Of a DNA stretch of 64,000 nt, positions 50,504-59,454 are shown piece by piece. The stretch spans positions 1-64,000 of the forward strand of contig NZ_JAKGAQ010000005.1 of assembly GCF_021532615.1 (NCBI RefSeq). The letters are read 5' to 3'. Position numbers and translations under genes: made by a program. Source of the stretch: Octadecabacter dasysiphoniae. Its GTDB lineage: Bacteria; Pseudomonadota; Alphaproteobacteria; Rhodobacterales; Rhodobacteraceae. The notes beneath the pieces are model-generated. The model saw only the letters and a program-made list of their open reading frames with translations, did not search any database and was not told where the DNA came from. The first letter of the stretch is position 1; every line of letters begins with the position of its first letter.

Positions 50504-51217
50504 ATGTCACTAAAAGATTTAGTCGCAGATGCGAGCAAGCTAACGGAAGAGGCCATTGAGGGGATTGTAACTGACTTCGTAAGGTATGACCCAACCGCTC
50601 AGGTCGTAGTGTTTACTCCTCTTGGTGGTGAGCTTGGAAATGAACAAAAAATACTTGTCTATCTTGTAGCTCTGCTTGGCTGGAAGTTTGTGATTGACGA
50701 CCCGAAGGCAGTCTCGACAAAGCCCGCTGATCTAGAGCGAGAGTTAGGAATTCACGGTGGCACCTTACGGCCGGTACTTAAAAAGCTCAAAGATGGGCAT
50801 CTAGTTTCGGCACCCGAAGGGCATTACCAAGTGCAGTCAGCAAATCTTGACTCAGTTGCCCAAGTTGTAAATGGCGGTAAAGTCGCCACCAAAAACCGTT
50901 CAAAGGGGTCGACCCAACCAAAGAAAAAGCCTGTTGCTCAGAATGACGCCTCTAAGCCCAATGCGAAGGAGCAAGTTGCAAAAAAGGTAAAAGGTTCAGT
51001 GGGTGATCTTCGCGGTAAGCTCGAAGAATGGATCGCAGAGGGATACTTTGACGAAGCAAAGACAATTGGTGACGTTGAGAGCAGATTTCATGAAAAAGCA
51101 ATTATTGCGAAGCAGTCTTCGTTGTCCGGCTTATTGCTTCGCGTGGTACGCGATGGCCTGCTCGAACGTAAAAAGCGAGACGTAAATGGCAAGCTCCTCT
51201 GGACCTACTCGAAGTGA
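50504..51217 (+). CDS. Unknown protein B of island operon (two winged-helix-like domains)
   Basis: A 237-aa protein with start ATG 50504 behind GGAGGA. Residues about 46-112 look like a winged helix (NEQKILVYLVALLGWKF...KPADLERELGIHGGTLRPVLKKLKDGHLVSAPEGHYQV). A basic, Lys/Ser/Pro-rich linker follows (about 125-165). The C-terminal 70 residues look like a second winged helix (SVGDLRGKLEEWIAEGYFDEAKTIGDVESRFHEKAIIAKQSSLSGLLLRVVRDGLLERKK). It has no catalytic motif and no name that I know. The downstream gene starts 4 bp after its stop. Confidence 0.7.
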   Translation: MSLKDLVADASKLTEEAIEGIVTDFVRYDPTAQVVVFTPLGGELGNEQKILVYLVALLGWKFVIDDPKAVSTKPADLERELGIHGGTLRPVLKKLKDGHLVSAPEGHYQVQSANLDSVAQVVNGGKVATKNRSKGSTQPKKKPVAQNDASKPNAKEQVAKKVKGSVGDLRGKLEEWIAEGYFDEAKTIGDVESRFHEKAIIAKQSSLSGLLLRVVRDGLLERKKRDVNGKLLWTYSK

Positions 51218-51221
51218 ACCC

Positions 51222-51971
51222 ATGTCAAAATTAATAGAAAGCGTGAGAGCCAACTTGTCGGTCGGAATTGATGCGATCGTCGTTGATGATATGCTTACTT
51301 CTTATCAAGAACTCGTTGCGAAGCACCGAGCTGGTGATTACGAGACGGCGCTCGTCAAGGCTGGGCGATTTGTTGAGCATACCTTGAGGTCACTTGAATA
51401 TCTTCGAACTGGCAAAGTGCCGACTGAGATAAAGTCGGTCGCGACGACAAGCAAGTCTTTGGAGAATGCAACATCGCTCTCAGAGTCGGCTCGCATGCTT
51501 ATTCCGAGGGCGCTATACGGCATGGTCTATAACATTCGAAGTAAACGTAATGCTGTTCATGTTAAGGAAATTGATCCCTCGGAAATTGATGTGGCCATGA
51601 GTGTCGCGGCGGCTAGTTGGGTGCTTGCTGAACTCTTGAGGATTTACCACTCTGCTGATGAGACGGTTGTTTCACAGGCAATGTCAGCCTTAACGAGAAC
51701 CTCCATCCCTTTTATTGAGACGATCGATGGTGAAACTTTTGTCGGCCATGCTGTCGATCCTAAAACTGAGCTTCTCTTGCTTCTTGCCCATGCGGGGACT
51801 TCGGGCATGAGCAGATTAGAGTTAGGACGTTCTGCAAAATTACTTGCCCCCGCTGTGACGCGTGCAATCCAACAGTTATGTTCAGAGCGTTTGGCCCACC
51901 AGTCGGATTCTAAACGGTACTTTATTACGACGGGTGGTGAGACTCATTTGGCTAATTCTTTAGCGATGTGA
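51222..51971 (+). CDS. Unknown protein C of island operon (HEPN-like plus winged helix)
   Basis: A 249-aa protein from ATG 51222 (MSKLIESVRANLSVGIDAIVVDDMLTSYQELV). The helical N-terminal part contains R106-SKRNAV-H113 (YNIRSKRNAVHVKEIDPSEIDVAMSVAAASWVLAELLRIYH), compatible with the HEPN R-x4-6-H motif. The C-terminal 70 residues (LLLLLAHAGTSGMSRLELGRSAKLLAPAVTRAIQQLCSERLAHQ...YFITTGGE) look like a winged helix. It is the last gene of the operon and the likely effector if this is a toxin-type defence system. No named family is recognised. Confidence 0.7.
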   Translation: MSKLIESVRANLSVGIDAIVVDDMLTSYQELVAKHRAGDYETALVKAGRFVEHTLRSLEYLRTGKVPTEIKSVATTSKSLENATSLSESARMLIPRALYGMVYNIRSKRNAVHVKEIDPSEIDVAMSVAAASWVLAELLRIYHSADETVVSQAMSALTRTSIPFIETIDGETFVGHAVDPKTELLLLLAHAGTSGMSRLELGRSAKLLAPAVTRAIQQLCSERLAHQSDSKRYFITTGGETHLANSLAM

Positions 51972-52080
51972 GTCCGGCGAACGCGCTAGGTCAATAAGAG
52001 GGCACTATAGGGGTTTTTTAGGGGGTAAAACATTTGCAAATTCCTCAAGCCCCTAAAAAGTATAAATTTTTTGGGGTGAA

Positions 52081-52098
52081 TTGGCTCCGGCGGTAGGG
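52081..52098. repeat. attR: 18-bp repeat within the tRNA-Asn 3' end
   Basis: The second copy of TTGGCTCCGGCGGTAGGG. It covers the tRNA 3' acceptor strand, the CCA and part of the T-arm. Just left of it is an imperfect hairpin, CCCCTAAAAA against TTTTTTGGGG (about 52050-52076). Confidence 0.9.
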
Positions 52099-52156
52099 AT
52101 CGAACCTACGACAAATTGATTAACAGTCAACTGCTCTACCGCTGAGCTACGCCGGA
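52082..52156 (-). tRNA. tRNA-Asn (GTT)
   Basis: A 75-nt cloverleaf including encoded CCA. The acceptor strands are TCCGGCG/CGCCGGA with discriminator G; the anticodon stem-loop GTTGA-CTGTTAA-TCAAT gives anticodon GTT; the T-arm is GTAGG-TTCGATC-CCTAC. The gene is intact although its 3' end is the island integration site. Confidence 0.97.
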
Positions 52157-52215
52157 AAACCAAGGTCCGTATAGCCACAGGATTTCGGGGCGTCTAGGGG
52201 GTATTGCAGGTTTTT

Positions 52216-53121
52216 TCAGCACTTTGTGAGAGCGTATTTCGCGACGGCTGACAATGGGCCCATCGGGGCCACGATGGCGCGTTGTGAAAGGTCCACAAGG
52301 TGGGCAAGGACGTTGCGTTGCGCCATATTTATAAGGGCGGGGGCTGTGTCGGTGTAGATCTGGGCTGTTAGGGTGGCGGGTGTCGCGGGGCCGTGCGCTA
52401 GGGCGGCAAGTATCTGGGTTTCGCGGGATTTTCTGTGTGAAATCAGATCGGCAATGCGCGATTGGGCATCTGGTATGGGCGCGCCGTGGCCTGCGTAGGC
52501 GCGGGTTATGCCGGTGTCGGCAAGGGTCGCGCACGATGACATGAAGTCGGTCAAATCGCCGTCAGGCGGAGAGACGAGGGATGTGGCCCAGCCCATCACC
52601 AGATCACCGCTAAATCCGACGTCACGATGTGTGAAACACATATGGTTGCCAAAATGGCCCGGGGTGTGATGGGCGCACACGGCCCAGCCGTCGCCCCTTA
52701 TGTCGTCGCCATCGCGCAGCGTTTCATCTGGTCTGAACGTTGTGTCCACACCTTCGCCGCCGCCCATCAAACCTGTTTGCGCAAGCTGCGTCATCACGTC
52801 CGAACGCCCCGCGTCACTGTTACCGAAGGCGAAAATCGGCGCGCCAGTGGCGTCTGATAGGGGGCGTGCCAACGGCGAATGATCGAGGTGGCTGTGTGTG
52901 ACAAGAATGTGGGACACACGCCGCCCGCCGATTGCGCCGATCAGTGCTGTCATGTGCGCGTCGTTCAATGGGCCCGGATCGATTACGGCGATGCTGTCAT
53001 GACCCAATAGGTAGGTGTTGGTGCCCCAATACGTCATGGGGGACGGATTCGGCGCCAGAAGGCAGGCCAGATCGGGTTCCAGTTGCACGGCTACGCCTGC
53101 TTTTGGTGGGCTCTGGTTCAT
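52216..53121 (-). CDS. MBL-fold metallo-hydrolase
   Basis: A 301-aa metallo-beta-lactamase-fold hydrolase. The metal site HSHLDHSPLARPL fits HxHxDH, with further His ligands in HHTPGHFGNHMCF and GHGAPI. The C-terminal helical part (LAALAHGPATPATLTAQIYTDTAPALINMAQRNVLAHLVDLSQRA) matches the LACTB2/glyoxalase-II-like group with a winged-helix tail. The family includes thioesterases and nucleases; substrate unknown. It is divergent from the EnvZ-like gene and lies next to tRNA-Asn, outside the island. Confidence 0.88.
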   Translation of the reverse strand: MNQSPPKAGVAVQLEPDLACLLAPNPSPMTYWGTNTYLLGHDSIAVIDPGPLNDAHMTALIGAIGGRRVSHILVTHSHLDHSPLARPLSDATGAPIFAFGNSDAGRSDVMTQLAQTGLMGGGEGVDTTFRPDETLRDGDDIRGDGWAVCAHHTPGHFGNHMCFTHRDVGFSGDLVMGWATSLVSPPDGDLTDFMSSCATLADTGITRAYAGHGAPIPDAQSRIADLISHRKSRETQILAALAHGPATPATLTAQIYTDTAPALINMAQRNVLAHLVDLSQRAIVAPMGPLSAVAKYALTKC

Positions 53122-53174
53122 CGCACATTCCCTTGTCGCCGGATTCGCATTAGCGTTGGCCTATGGCTTACCTC

Positions 53175-54503
53175 ATGTCGTTCAAATGGCTCAAAGATTA
53201 TATGCCGCGCAGTTTGTATGGGCGTGCGGCGCTGATCCTGATCTTGCCGGTGATCACCGTGCAATTGGCGGTTTCGATTGTCTTTATCCAGCGCCACTTC
53301 GAAGGCGTCACAGAGCAGATGACCCGTTCTATCGCGCTGGAATTGCAGTTTTTGATTGATGAGGTCAACGATGCACCTGATTTGACAGCGGCCTTGGCGG
53401 TTGTTGCGCAGGTGGCCGAACCCCTGGAGCTTGCCACAGTGCTGCCCGCCGCGGACGTGCCCAATGAAAGTTCAAAGCGCTGGCTGGATTTGACGGGTGG
53501 CACGGTTGATCGGATGTTACGTGCTAATCTTGCGCAATTGGGGCCCGTTGTGCTGCCCAACAATCGCCGCGCGGAGCTGTGGTTTGAGACGGATCACGGG
53601 CCGATGATGGTCAGTTTTAGCCGCGGGCGTGTGTCTGCGTCTAACCCGCATCAATTGTTGGTCTGGATGGTAGTGCTGGGCGTTTTCATGACGTGCATTT
53701 CTTATATTTACCTGCGCAACCAGTTGCGCCCAATCACGCGGTTGGCCAAAGCGGCGACAGAATACGGCCGCGGGCGGGTCGTGACGTATTACCCGTCCGG
53801 CGCCAACGAAGTCCGCGCGGCGGGCACGGCGTTTCTTGATATGCGCAACCGGATTGAACGCCAGACCCAGACCCGCACGATGATGTTGTCCGGCGTCAGC
53901 CATGACCTGCGCACACCGTTGACGCGGTTGCGATTGGGGTTGGGCATGTTGGACGGCGATGATGTGGAACCTTTGGTGCGCGATGTGGACGACATGCAGG
54001 GGTTGCTGGATGCGTTTCTTGATTTTGCGCGTGGGGACGCGGAGGGCGAAGCTGAGCCAAGCGACCCGATTGCATTGGCAGAACAGATTTTGGCAGATGC
54101 CGCGCGGATGGGCCAAGCGGTGCATGCCGGAACGTTGGATCGCGGCGCGGACGAAGACGTGCGTATCGCGATGCGGCCCATGGCGATGCGGCGCGCCGTT
54201 GAAAACCTGATCGGGAATGCGCTTCGTTATGGGGCTGAGGCCCGGTTCAGTGTGTTCGTCACGCCAAAGGCTGTGGTGTTTTGCGTAGAAGACGACGGCC
54301 CCGGAATTCCCGCCGATCAACGCGAGGATGCGGTGCGCCCGTTCACGCGGCTTGATCCGGCACGAAATCAAGATCGCGGGACAGGGGTTGGGCTTGGCCT
54401 TGCGATTGTTGAAGACATCGCGCGCGCGCATGGCGGGGTCTTGCGTCTTGGTGACAGCGCCGATCTGGGCGGGTTGAAAGCCGAAGTGGTGCTAGGGCGG
54501 TGA
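53175..54503 (+). CDS. EnvZ-like sensor histidine kinase
   Basis: An inner-membrane sensor kinase of about 442 aa. Two membrane helices (about 15-35 and 160-180) flank a periplasmic domain, followed by HAMP (LRPITRLAKAATEYGRGR), the His-kinase box GVSHDLRTPLTRLRLGL and a HATPase domain (AVENLIGNALRYGAEA; DDGPGIP; GVGLGLAIVEDIARAHGG). It is of the EnvZ type by layout. No response regulator is adjacent, so its partner is elsewhere. Family sequences start at the equivalent of ATG 53175 (MSFKWLKDYMPR); ATG 53163 is possible. Confidence 0.9.
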   Translation: MSFKWLKDYMPRSLYGRAALILILPVITVQLAVSIVFIQRHFEGVTEQMTRSIALELQFLIDEVNDAPDLTAALAVVAQVAEPLELATVLPAADVPNESSKRWLDLTGGTVDRMLRANLAQLGPVVLPNNRRAELWFETDHGPMMVSFSRGRVSASNPHQLLVWMVVLGVFMTCISYIYLRNQLRPITRLAKAATEYGRGRVVTYYPSGANEVRAAGTAFLDMRNRIERQTQTRTMMLSGVSHDLRTPLTRLRLGLGMLDGDDVEPLVRDVDDMQGLLDAFLDFARGDAEGEAEPSDPIALAEQILADAARMGQAVHAGTLDRGADEDVRIAMRPMAMRRAVENLIGNALRYGAEARFSVFVTPKAVVFCVEDDGPGIPADQREDAVRPFTRLDPARNQDRGTGVGLGLAIVEDIARAHGGVLRLGDSADLGGLKAEVVLGR

Positions 54504-54587
54504 TGTTGGACGGTTTGAACTGTTAACGGGTGCTTCGCTAATACGGTGCCGCACACTTGGCCTTGCTAAATGCGCCTTGTGTTCGTC

Positions 54588-54613
54588 TTTGAATTCACCT
54601 TCGTGAATTCAAA
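54588..54613 (-). terminator. Hairpin downstream of tRNA(CAT)
   Basis: A perfect 11-bp inverted repeat, TTTGAATTCAC and GTGAATTCAAA with a 4-nt loop, beginning one base after the tRNA 3' end on the minus strand. It probably marks transcript end or 3' processing; it lacks a long T-tract. Confidence 0.6.
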
Positions 54614-54614
54614 G

Positions 54615-54691
54615 TGGTAGGCCCGGCAGGACTTGAACCCGCAACCAAAGCGTTATGAGCGCTCTGCTCTAACCAGTTGAGCTACAGGCCC
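54615..54691 (-). tRNA. tRNA with CAT anticodon, probably tRNA-Ile2
   Basis: A 77-nt cloverleaf with encoded CCA: acceptor GGGCCTG/CGGGCCT, anticodon loop CTCATAA (CAT), T-arm GCGGG-TTCAAGT-CCTGC. The GAGCG-CTCATAA-CGCTT arm and TTGGTTGC variable region resemble tRNA-Ile(k2CAU) more than elongator Met, which in alphaproteobacteria starts GGCGGAG. Elongator tRNA-Met is not excluded. Confidence 0.9.
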
Positions 54692-54811
54692 ACTCACCGC
54701 TTGCTATTCAGCCGTGGCTTCGGGGTCAAGCGGGCAAGGCGGCTATCCTTTCTAGGCAAATAAAAAAAATGTGTTAACGTTTTCGAATTCGTCTAATCGA
54801 AGGGAAGAACG

Positions 54812-55045
54812 ATGCGACTATTATTGACAATTTCCACGGCATATTTTGCAACAAGCACGGCCCTTTTTGCCGGAAGCAGGGCAGAGGTGATCGAACCATC
54901 AGGCGGCAGTGATGTTAATGGTGCAGTGATTTTGCTGCTTCTTGTTGGTGCTGTTGTGTTGCTTGGCGGCGGTGCTGGCGCTGCCACACAAAACAAGACA
55001 CAGACAGATAATGACGACGATGACGACGTCATTATGCGCTTCTAG
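54812..55045 (+). CDS. Small exported/membrane protein with acidic tail
   Basis: A 77-aa protein with a signal-peptide-like N-terminus (MRLLLTISTAYFATSTALFAG), a single membrane segment (GAVILLLLVGAVVLLGGGAGAA, about residues 36-57) and an Asp-rich tail ending DNDDDDDVIMRF. A GAAGGGA motif seven bases before ATG 54812 supports translation. Function is unknown. The acidic C-terminus could bind cations. It stands alone between tRNA(CAT) and a convergent gene. Confidence 0.65.
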   Translation: MRLLLTISTAYFATSTALFAGSRAEVIEPSGGSDVNGAVILLLLVGAVVLLGGGAGAATQNKTQTDNDDDDDVIMRF

Positions 55046-55060
55046 GTTTCACATCTGGCG

Positions 55061-55960
55061 CTAGGGGAACATCCGGCGCAAAGGTGAAATAAGGACACGC
55101 GAAAGGCGATGCGTCATCAACGGCGCGTCGTCTTTTGATGTTAGGCCCAATTCGATCTGTTCGGTCTTTTCTGGCAGATAAAGGGTTCCGAACATCCAAT
55201 CCCACAGGGCCAGAAAGCCACCGTAGTTGCGGTTAAAGTGTGCAGGATTTGTGCTGTGGTGAATTTGGTGCATCGCAGGCGAGATGAATATCCGTTCAAG
55301 CGGGCCCCAATACCTGATCCAGATATGGGAGTGGTGAAAGTTCGTAAGTGCCATAATCGCGATTACGTTAAAGGCGTTCACGCCGGCGATTTCTACCAAA
55401 CTGGCATCGGGGCTTAGGGCGCCAACCAGCAACCCCAGCACCGTGCCTGTGATCACCGTTTGCAGGCTGGCATTGATCAGGATGGCAAGGGGGTGTTGGC
55501 GGTAGGTTGTGATCGGGGTCATGACTTCTGCGCTGTGATGTACGGCGTGCAACGGCCAAAGGGCGCGGGTTGTGTGGTGCATGCGGTGCACCCAATAGGT
55601 TGCGAAATCCCCAATAATCCAAAGAAGAAAGGCCAGCATGATCGCAGACACACTGGCACCTGCCAGCGGGGGCCATGGCATATTGGCCGCCACGATCGCT
55701 GCCACAGCTGGTGTAACCGTAAATCGCCCGATGATGCCCAATGCGGACAGCACAACCGTCAGCCCGTACAGTATCAAATCAAGCCGCGTAGATTTGTGGC
55801 GCCAAATTCGGCGCGGCAGCAACCATTCAACAAAGGGTTCAGAGACTTTGCGCCGCGTGTAGATCGCCCACGCGATCGCAACACAGGCCAGCAGGTACAA
55901 CGGTGACAGTGCGGAGGTCAGCCCGAACATGGTGTTCATGATTTGTGCAAAAAGGTCCAT
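55061..55960 (-). CDS. Sterol desaturase/fatty acid hydroxylase family protein
   Basis: A 299-aa integral-membrane di-iron enzyme. The eight-His cluster is visible as HRMHH (with upstream YWVHR), HAVHHS and [17 protein letters not shown], among four or more membrane helices. Family members hydroxylate or desaturate sterols, fatty acids or carotenoids. In Rhodobacteraceae such proteins can act on membrane lipids; no specific substrate can be deduced. It is transcribed divergently from purM. Confidence 0.88.
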   Translation of the reverse strand: MDLFAQIMNTMFGLTSALSPLYLLACVAIAWAIYTRRKVSEPFVEWLLPRRIWRHKSTRLDLILYGLTVVLSALGIIGRFTVTPAVAAIVAANMPWPPLAGASVSAIMLAFLLWIIGDFATYWVHRMHHTTRALWPLHAVHHSAEVMTPITTYRQHPLAILINASLQTVITGTVLGLLVGALSPDASLVEIAGVNAFNVIAIMALTNFHHSHIWIRYWGPLERIFISPAMHQIHHSTNPAHFNRNYGGFLALWDWMFGTLYLPEKTEQIELGLTSKDDAPLMTHRLSRVLISPLRRMFP

Positions 55961-56081
55961 CAGCTCCGTTTCCGTTGGATCATGTCACGCTGCCCCTATG
56001 CCTGTCAGGGGTCAACCCACTGTTGCCCAAAGCCTGCGCATGCTCTATCGGCTGCTGGGGACAAAGCGGGGATATTCTAGC

Positions 56082-57134
56082 ATGACACAGACAGGCAAAA
56101 ACGGGCTGACATACGCGGATGCGGGCGTTGATATTGATGCGGGCAATGCGTTGATTGATCGGATTAAACCAGCGGCCAAGCGCACGGCGCGCCCCGGTGT
56201 GATGGCGGGCCTTGGCGGTTTTGGCGCGATGTTTGATCTCAAGGGGGCAGGGTATTCTGATCCGATCCTCGTTGCTGCCACGGATGGCGTTGGCACCAAA
56301 TTGCGGATCGCGATTGACACGGGCCTTGTAGATGGTGTCGGCATTGATCTGGTTGCGATGTGCGTCAACGATCTGGTGTGTCAGGGTGCGGAGCCTTTGT
56401 TTTTCCTCGATTACTTTGCGACCGGAAAGTTGGAACTGGATCAGGCCACGCGCATCATCAACGGTATCGCCAAGGGCTGTGAATTGTCTGGCTGTGCACT
56501 GATTGGTGGCGAAACGGCAGAAATGCCGGGGATGTATCCTGAGGGCGACTTTGATCTCGCGGGCTTTAGCGTTGGTGCGATGGAACGCGGTGAAGACCTT
56601 CCCAAAAATGTGGTTGAGGGCGACGTTCTGATCGGGATTACGTCCAATGGTGTGCATTCCAACGGCTATTCGCTGGTGCGCAAAATTGTCGAGAATTCGG
56701 GTTTGGGCTGGGATGATGCATCACCGTTTTCTGACGGCACCTTGGGGGAGGCCCTTTTGGCGCCGACAACATTGTACGTCAAAGGATGCGTCGCGGCGCT
56801 GAAAAAGCCGGATATGGTACACGCCTTGGCCCATATCACCGGCGGCGGTTTGACCGAAAACCTTCCGCGCGTGTTGCCCGAAGGGCTAGGCGCGACTGTT
56901 GAACTGAATGCGTGGACACCACCGGCCGTGTTCAAATGGCTGGCCGATCAGGCAAATCTTGCCGAAAGCGAAATGTTGAAAACGTTCAATTGCGGGATTG
57001 GCATGGTTGCTGTTGTGGCGCGCGATCAGGCGCAGGCCGCGGGTGATCTGATTGAGGCTGCTGGCCATGATGTTGCGGTCATCGGTGAAATCACTGCGGG
57101 CGAGGGCGTGCGCTATACCGGATCGCTGCTGTGA
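56082..57134 (+). CDS. purM: Phosphoribosylformylglycinamidine cyclo-ligase
   Basis: PurM (AIR synthetase) closes the imidazole ring in purine biosynthesis with ATP. The protein is 350 aa from ATG 56082 ([25 protein letters not shown]). Typical segments are [46 protein letters not shown] and [16 protein letters not shown]. Longer in-frame starts upstream overlap the divergent desaturase gene and are rejected. Its stop overlaps the purN GTG start. Confidence 0.97.
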   Translation: MTQTGKNGLTYADAGVDIDAGNALIDRIKPAAKRTARPGVMAGLGGFGAMFDLKGAGYSDPILVAATDGVGTKLRIAIDTGLVDGVGIDLVAMCVNDLVCQGAEPLFFLDYFATGKLELDQATRIINGIAKGCELSGCALIGGETAEMPGMYPEGDFDLAGFSVGAMERGEDLPKNVVEGDVLIGITSNGVHSNGYSLVRKIVENSGLGWDDASPFSDGTLGEALLAPTTLYVKGCVAALKKPDMVHALAHITGGGLTENLPRVLPEGLGATVELNAWTPPAVFKWLADQANLAESEMLKTFNCGIGMVAVVARDQAQAAGDLIEAAGHDVAVIGEITAGEGVRYTGSLL

Positions 57135-57721
57135 AACGGGTCGCCATCCTGATTTCGGGGGGCGGTAGCAACATGGTGGCCTTGGCACAAAGCATGACGG
57201 GCGACCATCCGGCGCGCCCCGTGCTGGTGCTGTCAAACGATCCTGATGCGGGCGGGCTGGCGAAGGCACGCGATCTTGGTATCGATACGGCGGTGGTTGA
57301 TCATCGTGAATTCCCGAATGATCGAAGTGCGTTCGAAGATCGTCTTCATGTAACGCTTGATGCGGCCCAGCCTGATATCATTTGTCTTGCGGGGTTTATG
57401 CGCATCCTGACAGAAGGGTTCACCGCGCGTTATGAAGGGCGGATGTTGAACATTCATCCATCGCTTTTACCAATGTACAAAGGTCTGCACACACACCAAC
57501 GGGCGCTGGATGCGGGTGACGTTGAACACGGCTGCACGGTGCACGAAGTGACTGCGCGTCTTGATGATGGGCCGATCTTGGGACAGGCGCGAATGGCTGT
57601 TCAGGACGGCGACACGGCAGACAAATTGGCCGCGCGTTTGCTGCCTTTGGAACATGCGCTTTATTCGGCAGTTTTGCGGCGCTACGCGGCTGGCGACAGG
57701 ACACCTGTGATCTTGGCGTGA
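57131..57721 (+). CDS. purN: Phosphoribosylglycinamide formyltransferase
   Basis: PurN transfers a formyl group from 10-formyl-THF to GAR. The 196-aa protein has the N-terminal [10 protein letters not shown], the catalytic Asn-His segment [17 protein letters not shown], and [15 protein letters not shown] with the conserved Asp. Translation begins at GTG 57131, overlapping purM as GTGA. purM-purN is a standard pair. Confidence 0.96.
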   Translation: MKRVAILISGGGSNMVALAQSMTGDHPARPVLVLSNDPDAGGLAKARDLGIDTAVVDHREFPNDRSAFEDRLHVTLDAAQPDIICLAGFMRILTEGFTARYEGRMLNIHPSLLPMYKGLHTHQRALDAGDVEHGCTVHEVTARLDDGPILGQARMAVQDGDTADKLAARLLPLEHALYSAVLRRYAAGDRTPVILA

Positions 57722-57795
57722 ACACGGGGTTTAATTCGCCACGACCATCGCATACGGTGAACCGCAATCGGGATTTCCCGTAAGATGACATAGAA

Positions 57796-58962
57796 ATGGC
57801 CCGTATGAAGACCATCACGACCACCGCAGATCTGTCCGCATTTTGCCAAGAGGCTGCAAAATATCCCTACGTTACGGTTGATACAGAATTCCTGCGAGAA
57901 CGGACGTATTATTCAAAACTGTGTTTGATCCAGCTGGCCTATATGGGCGACGGAAACGATGATGCGGTTCTGGTTGATCCATTGGCTGATGGTCTTGATC
58001 TTGCGCCGCTTTATGATCTGTTCGAAGACGCGGGCGTGGTCAAAGTGTTCCACGCTGCGCGCCAAGATCTTGAAATTTTCTTTGTGGATCAAGGGATTAT
58101 TCCATCGCCCTTGTTTGATACCCAAGTGGCAGCGATGGTTTGCGGCTTTGGTGAACAGGCCGGATACGAAACCCTTGTGCGCAAGATTGCCAAAGACACT
58201 GTTGATAAATCGTCGCGGTTTACGGATTGGTCGCGCCGCCCTTTGACGGATGCACAAAAAACCTATGCGCTAGCCGACGTGACCCACCTGCGCGTGATTT
58301 ATGAATATCTGTCTGAAGAATTGGGCAAGTCAGGCCGCAAAAAATGGGTGGCCGAGGAAATGGGGATTCTAAATGATCCCGCTACCTATCAGGCTGATCC
58401 GGACAACGCGTGGAAACGAGTGAAAACGCGGACCAATTCGTCAAAATTTATGTCAATCGTGCGAGAATTGGCGCGGTTTCGTGAAACTCATGCCCAAGCC
58501 CGCAATATCCCCCGCAATCGCGTGTTCAAGGACGATGCGTTGGTTGAGTTGGCATCGACCAAGCCCGCATCCGAAAAAGACCTTGGCCGATCCCGCCTGT
58601 TGCTGCGCGAAGCGCGGCGCGGTGATATTGCCGACGGGATTTTGAACGCGGTCAAAGTGGGGCTTGCCGTAAAACCGGAAGACGCACCCAAGATCGATAC
58701 CCGCCGCGAAAAGTTGCAAGTGAATCCTGCGTTGGCGGATATGTTGCGCGTATTGGTCAAAGCCAAGGCCGACCAAAGCGGTGTGGCACAAAAGCTGATC
58801 GCCACCAGTGCTGATCTTGATGCCATGGCGGGGGGGCTGCGCGATGTTGCGGCCTTACGCGGTTGGCGCAAAGAGGTGTTTGGCGCTGATGCGTTGCGCC
58901 TGTGTGACGGTCAGATTGGTTTGGCTGTGAAAGGTGAAAAGGTCATCACCTTCGACATCTGA
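57796..58962 (+). CDS. rnd: Ribonuclease D
   Basis: A 388-aa 3'-5' exoribonuclease for tRNA maturation. The DEDD exonuclease residues are in TVDTEFLRERTYY, FHAARQDLEIFF and the Exo III region QKTYALADVTHL. An HRDC domain follows (about 210-290: ARFRETHAQARNIPRNRVFKDDALVELASTKP) and a second HRDC-like region ends the protein. The first ATG, 57796, is used; ATG 57805 (MKTITTTADL) fits family N-termini equally well. It is convergent with the lipoprotein gene, 6 bp apart. Confidence 0.95.
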   Translation: MARMKTITTTADLSAFCQEAAKYPYVTVDTEFLRERTYYSKLCLIQLAYMGDGNDDAVLVDPLADGLDLAPLYDLFEDAGVVKVFHAARQDLEIFFVDQGIIPSPLFDTQVAAMVCGFGEQAGYETLVRKIAKDTVDKSSRFTDWSRRPLTDAQKTYALADVTHLRVIYEYLSEELGKSGRKKWVAEEMGILNDPATYQADPDNAWKRVKTRTNSSKFMSIVRELARFRETHAQARNIPRNRVFKDDALVELASTKPASEKDLGRSRLLLREARRGDIADGILNAVKVGLAVKPEDAPKIDTRREKLQVNPALADMLRVLVKAKADQSGVAQKLIATSADLDAMAGGLRDVAALRGWRKEVFGADALRLCDGQIGLAVKGEKVITFDI

Positions 58963-58968
58963 GGGCGA

Positions 58969-59454
58969 TTAGCGGCCCGATGTTCGTGCATTTGTTGCGG
59001 CTTGAACGCGCACGGTGCGGATATCGGCAAGCGTTGCAGCGTCGATCACGTAACCCGCATTGATTTCACGCGACCGCGGTGTGCCTTGGGCCTGAAATCC
59101 GGTCGGTGCCTGTGCGCGAAATTCCAACACCAAGACACCGTTGGAAGTGCCGGTTTCGACAAGTTCGGCATTGAAATAACCCTGCGTCGGGGCAGTGCCA
59201 GTGGCGCGCACGATTGCACCGCTCGGGGTGCGATCAACGGACAGGGCGGTAATGCTCTGAACCATCGGGCGGGTGTCGACAATTTGGGTTGTTCTGCTTG
59301 CAGGCACAAGCGGGCGGCGTTCGGCGGGGTCGCTTTGCGCAACTTCGGTGCTGTTGCCGAACCAGTTGAACGGGTTCAGGCGGCTTTCAGAGATGCGCGC
59401 GCAGCCGGAAAGGGTCAGAAGCACCGCGGTGCTAAGAAGTGTGGTGCGCAGCAT
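58969..59454 (-). CDS. Conserved hypothetical lipoprotein
   Basis: A 161-aa predicted lipoprotein: signal MLRTTLLSTAVLLTLSGC with lipobox LSGC, then a short linker ISESRLNPFNWFGNS and a beta-rich domain (QSITALSVDRTPSGAIVRATGTAPTQGYFNAELVE). I know of no function. It lies between rnd and sufE, divergent from sufE with about 120 bp between. Confidence 0.78.
   Translation of the reverse strand: MLRTTLLSTAVLLTLSGCARISESRLNPFNWFGNSTEVAQSDPAERRPLVPASRTTQIVDTRPMVQSITALSVDRTPSGAIVRATGTAPTQGYFNAELVETGTSNGVLVLEFRAQAPTGFQAQGTPRSREINAGYVIDAATLADIRTVRVQAATNARTSGR

Larger units (their letters stand above)
44881..52098. mobile_element. Integrative genomic island at tRNA-Asn (PICI/satellite-like)
   Basis: A 7.2-kb segment bounded by an exact 18-bp direct repeat, TTGGCTCCGGCGGTAGGG, at 44881-44898 and 52081-52098. 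The right copy is the 3' end of tRNA-Asn, which stays intact. Inside lie a P4-type tyrosine integrase next to the left end, an AlpA-like regulator, an orphan terminase small subunit, a HEPN-like gene and a three-gene operon of unknown function. The inner genes are visibly more AT-rich than the flanks. There is no primase, capsid or large terminase. The gene set recalls phage-inducible chromosomal islands, though possibly a reduced or degenerate one. Confidence 0.88.
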
